64,000 nt of DNA from the NCBI RefSeq assembly GCF_000807275.1, contig NZ_CP009056.1, forward strand, positions 744,001 through 808,000, in the 5' to 3' direction. This DNA comes from Frischella perrara (lineage in GTDB: Bacteria > Pseudomonadota > Gammaproteobacteria > Enterobacterales > Orbaceae). This document shows, piece after piece, positions 8,815-18,050 of the stretch. The translations under genes were made by a program, and so were the position numbers. The notes beneath the pieces were generated by a model. That model ran no database searches, was not told the origin of the DNA, and worked only from the letters and a program-made list of their open reading frames with translations. The stretch's first letter is position 1. Each line of letters begins with the position of its first letter.

Positions 8815-9642
8815 TTAACCTTTTTGCTTACGTTTAAACAATTGCAGTAAACCTCTTACTGTAACTTCTAGTTGGCTACCTTTCTGATAATTAGCAGGAA
8901 CAACATAATTTGCTCGTTCTTCAGCTATGAGTTTTTCAACTTTTTTTTGTGTAGTTTGGTTATTCCATTTTTTCTCATCAAACACAGCTAAGGAAAATCC
9001 GCCTTGGTATCGAACCATTTTCATTGATGGAATATCAGTATCACCATCACCGAAATAGATCATTCTTTGAAAAGGAATATCTCGTTTTTCTGGTTCAATG
9101 AATTTATTAACAGCAGCGTTATTCCATGAGTTTTTAATTCCTTTGTTTATTCGGAATAAAAATTGTGTTTTGGTTGTGTAGTTTATAGCTTGGGCAGGCC
9201 AAATAGCTTGTTTCCCTTTCGGGCAGTAATGATATTTACAGGCATAAATTTGGCTAAATTGATTACCGATTGCTGTACCACGTATCATTGCATCTAAACC
9301 ACTTGAAATAATGTAATGGTGCAGTTCTATCTCATTAGCCGCTGCATATTCATTAATACGCTCAAACCAAGTGTCAACACCGGGAAAGAGTGGTATAGAT
9401 TTTCCATGTTTTTTCAAATTATCTTCACTTAATTCATCAGAACCAAGTTGGTTAGCTTTTTCAGCCAAAAGTCCTAAATAAGATAGTATTTCGTCACCAT
9501 CATCTTGTGTGGCACGTTCTTTCACTTCACTCCAAAAACCATGTATGTCTGTAATACCTAACGCTGGCATAAGACCATGCTGGGCGCAATCACCCTCGGC
9601 TAGCGTTCCATCAAAATCATAAATTAATGCACACTTAATCAA
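8815..9642 (-). CDS. HAD-superfamily phosphatase (phosphoserine-phosphatase-like)
   Basis: 275 residues with all HAD motifs visible: DFDGT at 9-13 (nucleophile and acid Asp), the Ser of motif II in IISSG, and GDGDTDIPSM as motif IV. The cap region lies between motifs I and II, as in SerB-like C1-cap phosphatases. It ends in a basic tail. It is the promoter-proximal gene of a pair with the truncated SF1 helicase, so the two probably formed one system. The substrate cannot be told from sequence. It could be a nucleotide- or end-processing phosphatase in a decayed defence operon; that is inference. Confidence 0.75.
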   Translation of the reverse strand: MIKCALIYDFDGTLAEGDCAQHGLMPALGITDIHGFWSEVKERATQDDGDEILSYLGLLAEKANQLGSDELSEDNLKKHGKSIPLFPGVDTWFERINEYAAANEIELHHYIISSGLDAMIRGTAIGNQFSQIYACKYHYCPKGKQAIWPAQAINYTTKTQFLFRINKGIKNSWNNAAVNKFIEPEKRDIPFQRMIYFGDGDTDIPSMKMVRYQGGFSLAVFDEKKWNNQTTQKKVEKLIAEERANYVVPANYQKGSQLEVTVRGLLQLFKRKQKG

Positions 9643-9907
9643 TTATTTATTCCTTTAAAATGCTTTAAATTCAATAAGAACTTTATATTGTTCTAACATG
9701 TGACTCTTTTTTATTATCGATCTTAAGCCCTAAGCCTTTTCTTAAAATGCTAGTCAACAAATATATTTTGCAAATAGCCTCTTTCATTTTATGTAAGATG
9801 ATCAGTTTTCCTTAAAAATCCCATAAGAGTTTCTCAATAATCGCATTACCATTTACCCCTCCAGATACTAGCAATTTAAAGCAACTATCTAGCCCAATTC
9901 CACCCTA
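9643..9907. other. gap upstream of HAD gene
   Basis: The minus-strand 3' remnant of the HNH pseudogene extends a short way into this stretch (about 9880-9907). The rest shows no coding frame and no clear regulatory motif. Confidence 0.4.
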
Positions 9908-10594
9908 TTAAATAAAGAAATGGTGAATAGAATAGTTCGCAAGGTCATTGTTAATAAAGCAAGGTTTACTCGATGTTTTCCATTTAACATAAGCAACTCC
10001 AAGTTCAGCCGATATGCAATTTTGCATAAGGTCGTAGCTATAAACTGCACATTGGCTGTTATAAGCGTACAAAATCATTTGGCAAAATTTAGGTTTAAGT
10101 TGTTCACTGACATCCGCCAGGGAGAAACTAAATCGGTTGATAATGCTGTTTTGCACACTTTCAAGAAAAAGCGGGCTAAAAATATGTTGGGCAAGCTTAT
10201 CGATCTGTTTTGGCTTTTTGGCAATCATACTATAAGTAGATTCTTTCAAGCCGCCTTGTAAATGGTATTTTGTAAGCTGTTCACAGGTTGATCTTTGACT
10301 TTCTTTTTGAGGAATGGTACAAGGTTTGGCATTCTCTAATTGCCTAAATTCATTACCTTTAAGGCGCCAGAAAGGCATATTTGAATATTGTTTTTTACGT
10401 TGCGATCCAAAGCTGTTTAACAGTTTTAATAATAATTGTTTAATTTCTATTCCGTAATCAAACAGGCGTAGATAACCGTGTTTATAGAGAGTTAAAACAT
10501 AAAAAACTAGAAGAAGCTTATATGGCTTGCATTGGTTATTTCTTTTACGGATGATGATAACTGTAATAATATTTTGTAATTGTTTTATGTTCAT
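9908..10594 (-). pseudogene. decayed HNH endonuclease with phosphorothioate-DNA-binding-like domain
   Basis: The 228-residue frame resembles SBD-HNH enzymes that cut phosphorothioate-modified DNA. KPYKLLLVFYVL near residue 23 and PFWRL near 74 match the sulfur-binding domain layout. Near the end, CAVYSYD and YVKW correspond to the usual CAVCGYD and HIKW of the HNH fold, so a zinc-type Cys and the catalytic His are lost. After IHH the frame breaks. Shifting the frame restores LFNRVEL, similar to the usual LFDRGAF, before a stop. The gene therefore carries both substitutions and a frameshift and is probably dead. It supports an older restriction island here. The opposite-strand frame at 9920-10261 is a shadow. 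Confidence 0.6.
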
Positions 10595-11443
10595 ATTATT
10601 TACACATTTTCATGCTAAACAATGTAACTAATATACATCAATTTTTCGATACTGCTTATAAAAGTTCACCTGCTAATTAAAAAACTTGCAATATTCATTT
10701 ATATCTGTGATCTGTATCGCAGATTAGGATATTCTGCCAATTTCGTTTAATGGAGAAAAATATAGAATTTGAGTTTTTAGTATATTTAAATAAACAATTC
10801 CGGTTATTTCCAAAAGTAAACTAAAAAACACTTTGTTTAAATCACATTTTATCAACTCTACAAAATACGTTCAGTTTCCTTATAAGCTATTAGTAGGAAA
10901 ACGGAAAAATAAAATATTTTTTATTATAATTAATCAACTATAAAACAATTTAACTCTCATCATATTTATCAATTCATTGTTTAGTAATATCCTTTGCTGA
11001 ACTCTTTGTTCATTCATTACGAGCATTAAAATACGCAAGAATCAAATGAATGGTATCAGACGTTAAAACTAAAGTTCATTACAAGTTTGAAATTGTAACG
11101 ATATAAACCGAATCAGTAAGCAAAGGCAATTGTAATAAATACCTTAAGGTATTGGAGAAATCATTTAATTGCTTTAATACTAAATGTATCTGGCAGAAAA
11201 AATTAACATATTGCGAATGAATGTAAATCTTAATTGTGGGTTATGGATTAGATGGAAAATATATTAGCTAAATCCGTTTGGTAGTAAATAATAATCTATA
11301 TGCTATCAGAATTCATGCCTTTCAATCTGATAAGCTATCTTTCACAAAGTTAATAATTGTGCGATAAATGAAAATCGCACAGTTTGCTCTAAATTCATTA
11401 TATGATCTTATTAATATTTTTTAACTAATCTATAAATAAAATA
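10595..11443. other. 850-bp non-coding gap in decayed island
   Basis: No reading frame of note on either strand. Two dyads were seen: ATCTGTGAT/ATCGCAGAT at 10703-10724 and a perfect 16-bp palindrome AATACCTTAAGGTATT at 11138-11153. The high AT content and lack of frames suggest eroded genes. No insertion-sequence ends were recognised. Confidence 0.4.
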
Positions 11444-11809
11444 TTAAAATATTCCGTTATTATTGATAGATTTTACTTTTTCTACGTGTGACTCAATTAC
11501 ATCCCAATGTTCTACAATTTGATGGTTTTCAAGACGAAAAATATCACAGACTTTATTTACTGTACCATCGGCAAACGTACATTTATGAAATAAGAATACC
11601 ATATTATCTTCACTACATATGTTTAGTAATTCGAATTTTGGTTTGAAATTTTGGAATTTTTTGAAAAAGTTAATAAATCCCTCATGACCTGTTTCAACAC
11701 GAGGATTGTGTTGAATATAATCTTCTACTATATATTCAGGAATTTTTTCGATCTTTCCATTAACAAAAAACATCTTGATAAATTGTTGAACTAATTTTTT
11801 ATTATTCAT
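11444..11809 (-). CDS. NTF2/SnoaL-like small protein
   Basis: 121 residues. The pattern of an early helix (LVQQFIKMFF), then YIQHNP, then a mid DNMVFLFHKCTFADGT strand pair and a late EHWDVIE is that of SnoaL-like / nuclear transport factor 2 fold proteins. These form a cone with a ligand pocket and act as isomerases, hydrolases or binding proteins. Nothing fixes the substrate. It stands alone on the minus strand between gene-poor stretches. Intact length suggests a functional gene. Confidence 0.7.
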   Translation of the reverse strand: MNNKKLVQQFIKMFFVNGKIEKIPEYIVEDYIQHNPRVETGHEGFINFFKKFQNFKPKFELLNICSEDNMVFLFHKCTFADGTVNKVCDIFRLENHQIVEHWDVIESHVEKVKSINNNGIF

Positions 11810-12084
11810 AAAAATGTACCTATTTGCTGATAAAAATCCCTATTTTGAGTAAAAAATATTTAAATATAAAGAGTATTGCCATTGAGATAAATAGCGATTT
11901 TGATCTTAAATGAAATAAACTATTTAACATATTTTTCTTAAATGCTAAATTTACTATTTAATAGATATGACTTTTAAGATTTGAAGCTAGAGTTTTAAAA
12001 TAACATATTTCTGTTGGTTTAAAATAAACCGAATAATTGGCATCAACCAGTTTCTTATTTATGAATTAAAGGATTATCAGTTTT

Positions 12085-13029
12085 ATGTCATTGAATCTTA
12101 GAAAGACGGTCTTTACCATACTAAAACAACATCCACAAAAACAATTTACAGCTAGAGAATTGGCAATTTTAGTTTTTAATAATAACAGAGAGGCATGCGA
12201 AAAGAAAAAATTAGCCAGCGTACGTTTAATGAATGATGATGATGTAATATCTCAAATCGCAGCAGAGATTGGTGCTACGCGACCAATAATGCAAAAAAAA
12301 CATCCAGAAATTAAAACAACGGAAGGGCGCCCTAAAAAGTATTTCTTTTCGAAAAAATCTGATGAGGATGAAGTTGATGATGCTGAGCACCAAATTAAAG
12401 ATAATAAATCTCTTAAACTAAAATCTGAAAAAATCCAATATAGTGAAAATGATCTCTATCCAATATTAAGTCAATATCTTCATGATGAACTTAATATTTA
12501 TTCCAAACGAATTGATGAAAAAACATCTTCGAATAAATTAGGTAAGAATGGTAATAAATGGTTGCATCCAGATATTGTTGGATTAGAGGATTTAAGCTCT
12601 GACTGGAGTGATTTAGTAAAAGAGTGTGTAAAACTTTATGCTGATCAACGTAGTAAACTATGGTCATTTGAAGTCAAAATATTGCTTAATATGTCAAATG
12701 TTAGAGAATCTTTTTTCCAAGCTGTATCTAATTCTTCATGGGCAAATTTTGGTTATCTTGTTACTTCACAAATTACAGGTAGTGATACGTTAAAGGAGCT
12801 TCGAGTACTAAGTTCTGCTCATGGTATTGGCATAATAAAATTAGATTTAGATAATCCTTTTGAGAGCCAAATTCTTATCCCAGCTAAAGAAAGAAATATC
12901 ATTGATTGGGATTCATGTAATCGACTTTCTCAAGAAAATAAGGATTTTAGTCAATATATAAAGCTAGTGAAACAATTTTATCAAACCGGCGAGATAAAAG
13001 TATTTGATTGGGATAGTAAGAATGGTTAA
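12085..13029 (+). CDS. HrgA-family (COG2958-like) protein with winged-helix and PD-(D/E)XK-like domain
   Basis: 314 residues. Residues 1-90 form a probable winged-helix domain ending in GRPKKYFF. Residues 90-115 are an acidic, then Lys-rich linker. The C-terminal half has HPDIVG (D163) followed by FEVK (E196, K198), a PD-(D/E)XK nuclease-like signature, and a hydrophobic core. The layout matches HrgA / COG2958 proteins, which in Helicobacter occupy a restriction locus. It may be a modification-dependent nuclease or a regulator; the catalytic reading is inference. Monocistronic, with flanking gaps of about 280-310 bp and no obvious partner methylase. Confidence 0.65.
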   Translation: MSLNLRKTVFTILKQHPQKQFTARELAILVFNNNREACEKKKLASVRLMNDDDVISQIAAEIGATRPIMQKKHPEIKTTEGRPKKYFFSKKSDEDEVDDAEHQIKDNKSLKLKSEKIQYSENDLYPILSQYLHDELNIYSKRIDEKTSSNKLGKNGNKWLHPDIVGLEDLSSDWSDLVKECVKLYADQRSKLWSFEVKILLNMSNVRESFFQAVSNSSWANFGYLVTSQITGSDTLKELRVLSSAHGIGIIKLDLDNPFESQILIPAKERNIIDWDSCNRLSQENKDFSQYIKLVKQFYQTGEIKVFDWDSKNG

Positions 13030-13342
13030 TAATATTTATGGTTGAATATTGATTTAATAATGCTTAAAAATTTAGCATAAAATATCGAATGAAGCTATAA
13101 CCTAATTTAACCGAGTAGTATTTGAAAAAATAAAGTATGCTTTTTTGATGTTCTAAAATCCAAACATTGCATGTTATAGAGTAATCTATATTGTTGTTAA
13201 ATGATTTAAAATAAAAATACTACTGTAAAATAACTATTAAAATTTTGAAGTTTAATTGCAATTAAATGTAACTTGTCACATATAAAGTTATCCTTACTTT
13301 AAATATTCTTATAAATTATATTATGGATCTAAGGAGTACAAA
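13030..13342. other. intergenic gap
   Basis: AT-rich, no reading frame, no tRNA or hairpin terminator recognised. An AAGGAG ribosome site for the next gene lies at its right end. Confidence 0.4.
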
Positions 13343-13624
13343 ATGGTTAGTAATTCAGATTTAATAAAAATCATAAAAGAGGTTGCATTAGAACAAACTT
13401 ACCAAGTTGATGAGGGAAATAGTAAATTTATTTATCTTGCTAACTGGCACGGAGTAGCGTTTGAAATTAAAGAAAATAGTTCAGGATACTTGCAAGTTCA
13501 TCAATGGGAAGAAAATGAAAGATATGGGCGAGCAGTCTATTCTTTACGCTCTATTAGCGACGTTATCCACTTTTGCTCAATTTTGATATCCAGTTCCAAT
13601 ATACGAGCAAAAAGGCAATCTTGA
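13343..13624 (+). CDS. small orphan protein, 93 aa
   Basis: Preceded by AAGGAG with good spacing to ATG. Mixed alpha/beta composition with aromatic-rich segments (IYLANWHGVAFEIKE, LQVHQWEENERYGRAV) and no signal peptide. It resembles nothing I can name. Its first 15 residues resemble a 19-codon fragment at 2534-2593, so related copies may have existed in this island. Probably real, given the ribosome site and codon use. Confidence 0.5.
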   Translation: MVSNSDLIKIIKEVALEQTYQVDEGNSKFIYLANWHGVAFEIKENSSGYLQVHQWEENERYGRAVYSLRSISDVIHFCSILISSSNIRAKRQS

Positions 13625-13963
13625 TTTTTATTCAATAAAATGTGTTAAATGGCAAGCGTATTAATTTAATTTGTTCAAACATCAGCTTAAACTGGGGATT
13701 GTATTTGTTGTTGGATGCCTAATACAGCAATAAACATTACCCGCAAGCCCTGAAGTTTTCCAAAGTAAAAGCATACTAATACTGTAGTTTATAGTTGAAA
13801 TTATTAATTAATGTATTGGTCATGCTTTTTATAAAATAGGGCGTAAGGTATAGACTAGTGACCCTATTAATTTCTCATTTAAATATAGTGAATTCATTAC
13901 CTAGTCTAATTTATAGTTTTATCAATATTTTTTATAATCAATAACTTATAACTATGTAAAAAT
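13625..13963. other. intergenic gap
   Basis: No reading frame, no RNA gene and no clear terminator seen. It lies between a plus-strand small gene and the 3' end of the minus-strand merR gene. Confidence 0.4.
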
Positions 13964-14425
13964 TTATTTATTTTGGTGTTTATGGGTGTTTTCATAATAT
14001 TGTTTTTTAAATCTTAACAAAGCCAATTGATTATTTAATTGCGTTATGGAATCAATTAAAGTTTGTTCTTGCTGACTAATGATTTTTAAACGTTCATCTA
14101 AGGTATCATTGCCCTCTAAGCATAGTTTTACATAATGTTGTACATCTTTAATTGACATGTTTGCATTACGTAAACATTCAATTAATTTAGCCCATTGTAG
14201 ATCAGCATCTGAAAAAAGACGTTTATCATTTTGATCGCGTTGTAAAAAAGGGAATAGATTGAGAGAATCATAATAACGTAAGGTATAGGCGGATAATCCT
14301 AATATTTTCGCTGCTTTAGTAACCGAGTATTTAGGTGTCTGACTTAATTCACCATTTTCAGCAATTGATAGAATACAATCGTTTAAATTTACCATATCTT
14401 CCCTATTTAAATTAATATTAATCAA
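13964..14425 (-). CDS. MerR-family regulator, divergent to lepA paralogue
   Basis: 153 residues. A helix-turn-helix at 32-50 (SVTKAAKILGLSAYTLRYYD) is followed by the wing (KRLFSDADLQW) and a long coiled-coil dimerisation helix at 110-150. The sequence resembles the AdhR/YraB/NmlR branch, which answers aldehyde or electrophile stress. There are no metal-binding Cys clusters. It has a 30-residue N-terminal extension before the HTH; an internal start is possible. It diverges from the LepA-like gene 103 bp away, and the intervening promoter has a MerR dyad. It therefore probably controls that gene and itself. Confidence 0.85.
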   Translation of the reverse strand: MININLNREDMVNLNDCILSIAENGELSQTPKYSVTKAAKILGLSAYTLRYYDSLNLFPFLQRDQNDKRLFSDADLQWAKLIECLRNANMSIKDVQHYVKLCLEGNDTLDERLKIISQQEQTLIDSITQLNNQLALLRFKKQYYENTHKHQNK

Positions 14426-14459
14426 TAATATATATTATACCATTAATCAGTATATATAC

Positions 14460-14489
14460 TTGACTTAGAGTAACTCTAACTATTATAGT
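14460..14489 (+). promoter_or_regulatory. MerR-type promoter with TTAGAGT-A-ACTCTAA dyad
   Basis: A perfect inverted repeat, TTAGAGTAACTCTAA (14465-14479), overlaps the end of a -35 TTGACT (14460-14465) and lies before a -10-like TATAGT (14484-14489). The spacer is about 18 bp, longer than normal. This is how MerR activators bind: inside a stretched spacer. The dyad is close to the operator I associate with AdhR-type MerR proteins. It points rightward to the LepA-like gene. Confidence 0.65.
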
Positions 14490-14528
14490 TCAGTCCAATT
14501 ATTTAAAATAGTATGTGAAAAAAGAAAA

Positions 14529-16334
14529 ATGAACTCAAATAATATACGAAATTTTTGTATCATTGCTCATATAGATCATGGTAAATCCACACTAGCTGAT
14601 AGATTAATTGAAACAACTAATACTGTTTCTGAACGCGAAATGAAAGAACAGTTATTAGATAATATGGATCTCGAAAGGGAACGTGGAATTACCATAAAAT
14701 TGCAAACCGTACGGATGTATTATAAGGCATCAGATAATATTGAATATGAACTTAATCTCATTGATACACCAGGTCATACTGATTTTAATTATGAGGTTTC
14801 TCGTAGTTTAGCAGCTTGTGAAGGTGCATTGTTATTAGTCGATGCAACTCAAGGCGTTCAAGCACAAACAATTGCTAATTTAAAACTGGCATTAGAGCAG
14901 AATTTAACCATCATTCCCGTTATAAATAAGATAGATATGCCAAATGCGGATGCTGAAAGTGTAATTAAAGAATTGGAAGAGCTTGAAGAATTTGACGGTT
15001 TAGATCTTAGCAATGTCATTTTAGCATCTGCTAAGAATGGTATTGGCATTGATGACATTCTTGAATCTATTATTCAGCATGTTCCTGCCCCAAAAGGCAA
15101 CAGTGAAAAACCACTGCAAGCATTGATTTTTGATTCCCATTATGATGTTTATCGCGGTGTTGTATTGCATATTCGTGTTTTTAATGGTTCGATTCGTGCA
15201 GGTATGAAAATCAAAATGCTAAAAAGTGACTTAGTTTTTGAAGCGTTGCAAGTGGGTGTATTTTTACCTGAAATGCAATCGGTCGAAGCTTTGGATGCTG
15301 GGGAAGTTGGTTTTATTTCAACTAACATTAAAGTCGTTTCAAATATTAAAGTTGGTGATACTATCATTAATCCTAATATCCCTGATACTGAAGCTGTACC
15401 CGGATATAAAGAAGTAAAACCGATGGTTTATGCCGGTTTATTTCCAATCAGAAATGAAGATCAGGATAAACTAAAAGATGCGGTCGAAAAACTTGCGCTT
15501 AATGATTCCGCGTTTATTTATAAACAGGAAAATTCAATGGCTTTAGGGGTAGGTTTTCGCTGTGGATTTTTAGGCATTCTGCACATGGAAATTATTCAGG
15601 AAAGATTGGAAAGGGAATATGGTATTGAGATTCTTTCTACTTTTCCGAGTGTTGAATATCGCGTAACTTTAAAAAATGGTGAAATAGCAACTATTAACAA
15701 TCCTATGTTATTACCTAGTTTTGAAAAAATAGATTATATTGAAGAGCCATTTATTGATGCTGCAATTATTATTCCAATGGAGAATATTGGTGAAATTATG
15801 GAGCTCTGCCAAGAAAAACGAGGGTGTTATGTTGATATGGTTTATCTAAATAACAAAATGGCTGAGTTGATTTTTAAATTGCCAATATCAGAAATTGCCT
15901 ACGACTTCTATGATTCGCTTAAATCGTTGACACATGGATATGCATCAATTGATTATCGAGATAGGAGTTATGTGGTATCTGATCTTGTCAAAATGGATAT
16001 TTGGCTGAATGATGAAATGGTTGATGCATTTTCATTTATTTTACCCCGAGATAAGAGTTTTGAACGAGGTAAACAGATTGTACAAAAAATGAAACATGTG
16101 ATCCCAAGAAAACTCTATCCAATGCCAGTACAATCGGTCGTGGAGAACAAAGTCATTGCTCGTGAAGATATTCCTCCCTTACGCAAAAGTGTAACAGGAA
16201 AAGGCTACTCCGGTTCTACGTCTAAGAAGAAAAAAATAGCTAAAAATATTAAGGATAATAAGGTAAGACAACGTAAATTTGGCGGTGTTGATATTCCACA
16301 AGAGGCATTTCATGCGGTATTGGATGTTCGTTAA
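14529..16334 (+). CDS. LepA/EF-4-like translational GTPase, stand-alone diverged copy
   Basis: 601 residues. G-domain motifs: AHIDHGKST at 13-21, RGITI, DTPGH, NKID and SAK. These are followed by domain II and the LepA-specific C-terminal part ending in PQEAFHAVLDVR. LepA acts on the ribosome during initiation or elongation under stress. It differs from proteobacterial LepA across much of its length (for example DNMDLERERG where E. coli has DSMDLERERG, and a different C-terminal tail, SGSTSKKKKIAKN). It is also not next to lepB/rnc/era as housekeeping lepA is. It is probably a second copy under MerR control, perhaps acquired from Firmicutes. Whether another lepA exists elsewhere cannot be seen here. 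Confidence 0.85.
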   Translation: MNSNNIRNFCIIAHIDHGKSTLADRLIETTNTVSEREMKEQLLDNMDLERERGITIKLQTVRMYYKASDNIEYELNLIDTPGHTDFNYEVSRSLAACEGALLLVDATQGVQAQTIANLKLALEQNLTIIPVINKIDMPNADAESVIKELEELEEFDGLDLSNVILASAKNGIGIDDILESIIQHVPAPKGNSEKPLQALIFDSHYDVYRGVVLHIRVFNGSIRAGMKIKMLKSDLVFEALQVGVFLPEMQSVEALDAGEVGFISTNIKVVSNIKVGDTIINPNIPDTEAVPGYKEVKPMVYAGLFPIRNEDQDKLKDAVEKLALNDSAFIYKQENSMALGVGFRCGFLGILHMEIIQERLEREYGIEILSTFPSVEYRVTLKNGEIATINNPMLLPSFEKIDYIEEPFIDAAIIIPMENIGEIMELCQEKRGCYVDMVYLNNKMAELIFKLPISEIAYDFYDSLKSLTHGYASIDYRDRSYVVSDLVKMDIWLNDEMVDAFSFILPRDKSFERGKQIVQKMKHVIPRKLYPMPVQSVVENKVIAREDIPPLRKSVTGKGYSGSTSKKKKIAKNIKDNKVRQRKFGGVDIPQEAFHAVLDVR

Positions 16335-16642
16335 TTTTAGACATACCCTGATTAAGACTTGCTGCCATTGCTTAGGATTTTGGTGATCATTACTAACAAT
16401 CAGTAAAGAATCATTTTTTTAATTTTAAACAAGTTAGCTATTTTATTTCTAGTTAATTAGAAAGTAATTATTTCTATAAAACTAATAAAGTTGAGATGTC
16501 TACTTTTTGACAATATATCTTACTTATTGTTTATTAAGGACATCTTAACTTTATCATTTTCCAATCACTCGCTATTACAATTAAACAAAGACTAATATAC
16601 TGCTTTAATAGATTTAAATTGCTGTTATACGTTCCAAAACTA
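16335..16642. other. convergent intergenic gap
   Basis: Contains only the 70-bp inverted repeat at 16485-16554. No reading frame. Confidence 0.4.
16485..16554. repeat. 70-bp inverted repeat between convergent genes
   Basis: Arms of 16 bp (ATAAAGTTGAGATGTC at 16485, complement at 16539-16554) match at 15 of 16 positions around a 38-nt centre that holds a second small ACAATA/TATTGT dyad. It lies between the convergent lepA-like and eamA genes. It may be a bidirectional terminator or a small palindromic element. Confidence 0.45.
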
Positions 16643-17536
16643 TCATTTTATTAATTTAATCTTACCTTCAGATAATATTACTCCGCAGAGGGTCAATAAA
16701 GAACCTACAGCTGTAATCCAAGTAAATGGTTCATTTAAAATTAGAATTGCAGCAATAATCGTAAGAATTGGTATTAAATAAATATAAATACTAATTTTAA
16801 CAGCACCAACTAATTTAACCGCATAGTTCCAAGAAACGAAACAAATAGCTGAAGCACCGACACCTAGAAATAGGATATTGAATAAATTGGCAGGATGCGT
16901 AAAGCGAGATAATTTCCATTCAAAATTAAATAAATAAAGTGCCGGCAACATTAGGATCAAACCATAAAAAAAGAATCGTCGAGTGAGTAGAATGATGTGA
17001 TAACCATCATTGCTGCATTTTTTGGTTAAAATTGAGTAACACGCCCAAAATAAACAAGCAAATACCGCAAGCAGATCACCTAATGGGTTAATAGAAAGGA
17101 CGAATTTGCCATTGAAACTAATTAATCCAACGCCAATAATAGCAATTAGACAACCAAGATAAAAATTACCTCCTGGTTTTTCACTCTTAATAAAAAAAAT
17201 CGCCAATATTGCCGTAAATATCGGTACCAAATTGGTGATAATTCCCACATTTGAAGCAGTAGTATATGTAAGTGCTATATTCTCACATAAAAAATAACAG
17301 GTTACGCCACACAATCCAGCACATAAAAACATAAATTCATGTTTAAAGCCCTGCCAAGCAAAACAACGCGGGAATAAAATCCAAAGTGTAATATACCCGA
17401 GAGTAAATCGGAAAAATAAAATTTCGATTGGTTTGAATTCAAGTAGCAATATTTTGGTAGCAATGAATGTTGTTCCCCAGATCAATATAGTCATCAAGGC
17501 AGTTAAGTGTCCTTGCATTGTTTTTGATAGTAACAT
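16643..17536 (-). CDS. EamA/DMT-family membrane transporter
   Basis: 297 residues with about ten hydrophobic helices in two homologous halves. Both halves have the EamA pattern: WGTTFIATK near residue 20 and a second half beginning near 150 with a conserved Trp (FWACYSILTK). Drug/metabolite transporters of this type export amino acids or metabolites across the inner membrane; the substrate is unknown. It may start at Met7, which drops a short hydrophilic leader. It is single-gene and convergent with the LepA-like gene. Confidence 0.85.
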   Translation of the reverse strand: MLLSKTMQGHLTALMTILIWGTTFIATKILLLEFKPIEILFFRFTLGYITLWILFPRCFAWQGFKHEFMFLCAGLCGVTCYFLCENIALTYTTASNVGIITNLVPIFTAILAIFFIKSEKPGGNFYLGCLIAIIGVGLISFNGKFVLSINPLGDLLAVFACLFWACYSILTKKCSNDGYHIILLTRRFFFYGLILMLPALYLFNFEWKLSRFTHPANLFNILFLGVGASAICFVSWNYAVKLVGAVKISIYIYLIPILTIIAAILILNEPFTWITAVGSLLTLCGVILSEGKIKLIK

Positions 17537-18050
17537 AAGTCCTCAATTACTTATAAGATTAGACTAAATAAAGCTCGCTTTATAACGTGATCTTTTGATA
17601 AAGACAAGGCTATTTGATTATTTAAAATATTTAATTGAGCAAAAATTGTCATTTAAATAAATAGGAATTTAGATAACCCAGATTTCTGTTATCTGTAAAT
17701 GTGATGTGTAAAAAAATATCTTTTTATCTACTTGATATATTTGATTTTATTCTAAGTGTATTGAATTTACATTGTCTAATAAATTTAAAATAGGCTCGTT
17801 CAATTTAAATAGACATTCTAATATCAATGTAGATATATTAATTTATATTATCTATTAAATGTGAAACTAATCGTGAAATATTTTGTCATAAAATAACTGG
17901 CATATTAGATAGTAATCATCAGTTAATATCTGTGAATTAAATTTTAGAATCTGACTTTTATCTTCTTTATCTAATTACTATTCTATGTAACAATAACTGT
18001 ATAAATATACAGTTAATTTGTACAGGATATCATGTTTAAGGAGATAAATA
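17537..18050. other. 514-bp gap ending in the SOS promoter of the lysis region
   Basis: No coding frame. The right end has the LexA box (17997-18012) with an overlapping weaker half-site, and an AAGGAG ribosome site at 18038-18043. The rest is plain AT-rich sequence between the divergent eamA and antiterminator-like genes. Confidence 0.5.
17997..18012. promoter_or_regulatory. LexA (SOS) box upstream of first antiterminator-like gene
   Basis: CTGTATAAATATACAG matches CTGT-N8-ACAG exactly and has a TATAAAT that could be the -10. A second, weaker site, CAGTTAATTTGTACAG, overlaps its right end. It lies 38 bp upstream of the start codon. Confidence 0.8.

Noticed and set aside
9920-10261. Plus-strand 113-codon frame
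   Set aside because: Lies opposite the HNH pseudogene, which has recognisable domain motifs; no site of its own.
10703-10724. ATCTGTGAT/ATCGCAGAT dyad as an operator
   Set aside because: No gene nearby on either side; probably chance in AT-rich decayed sequence.
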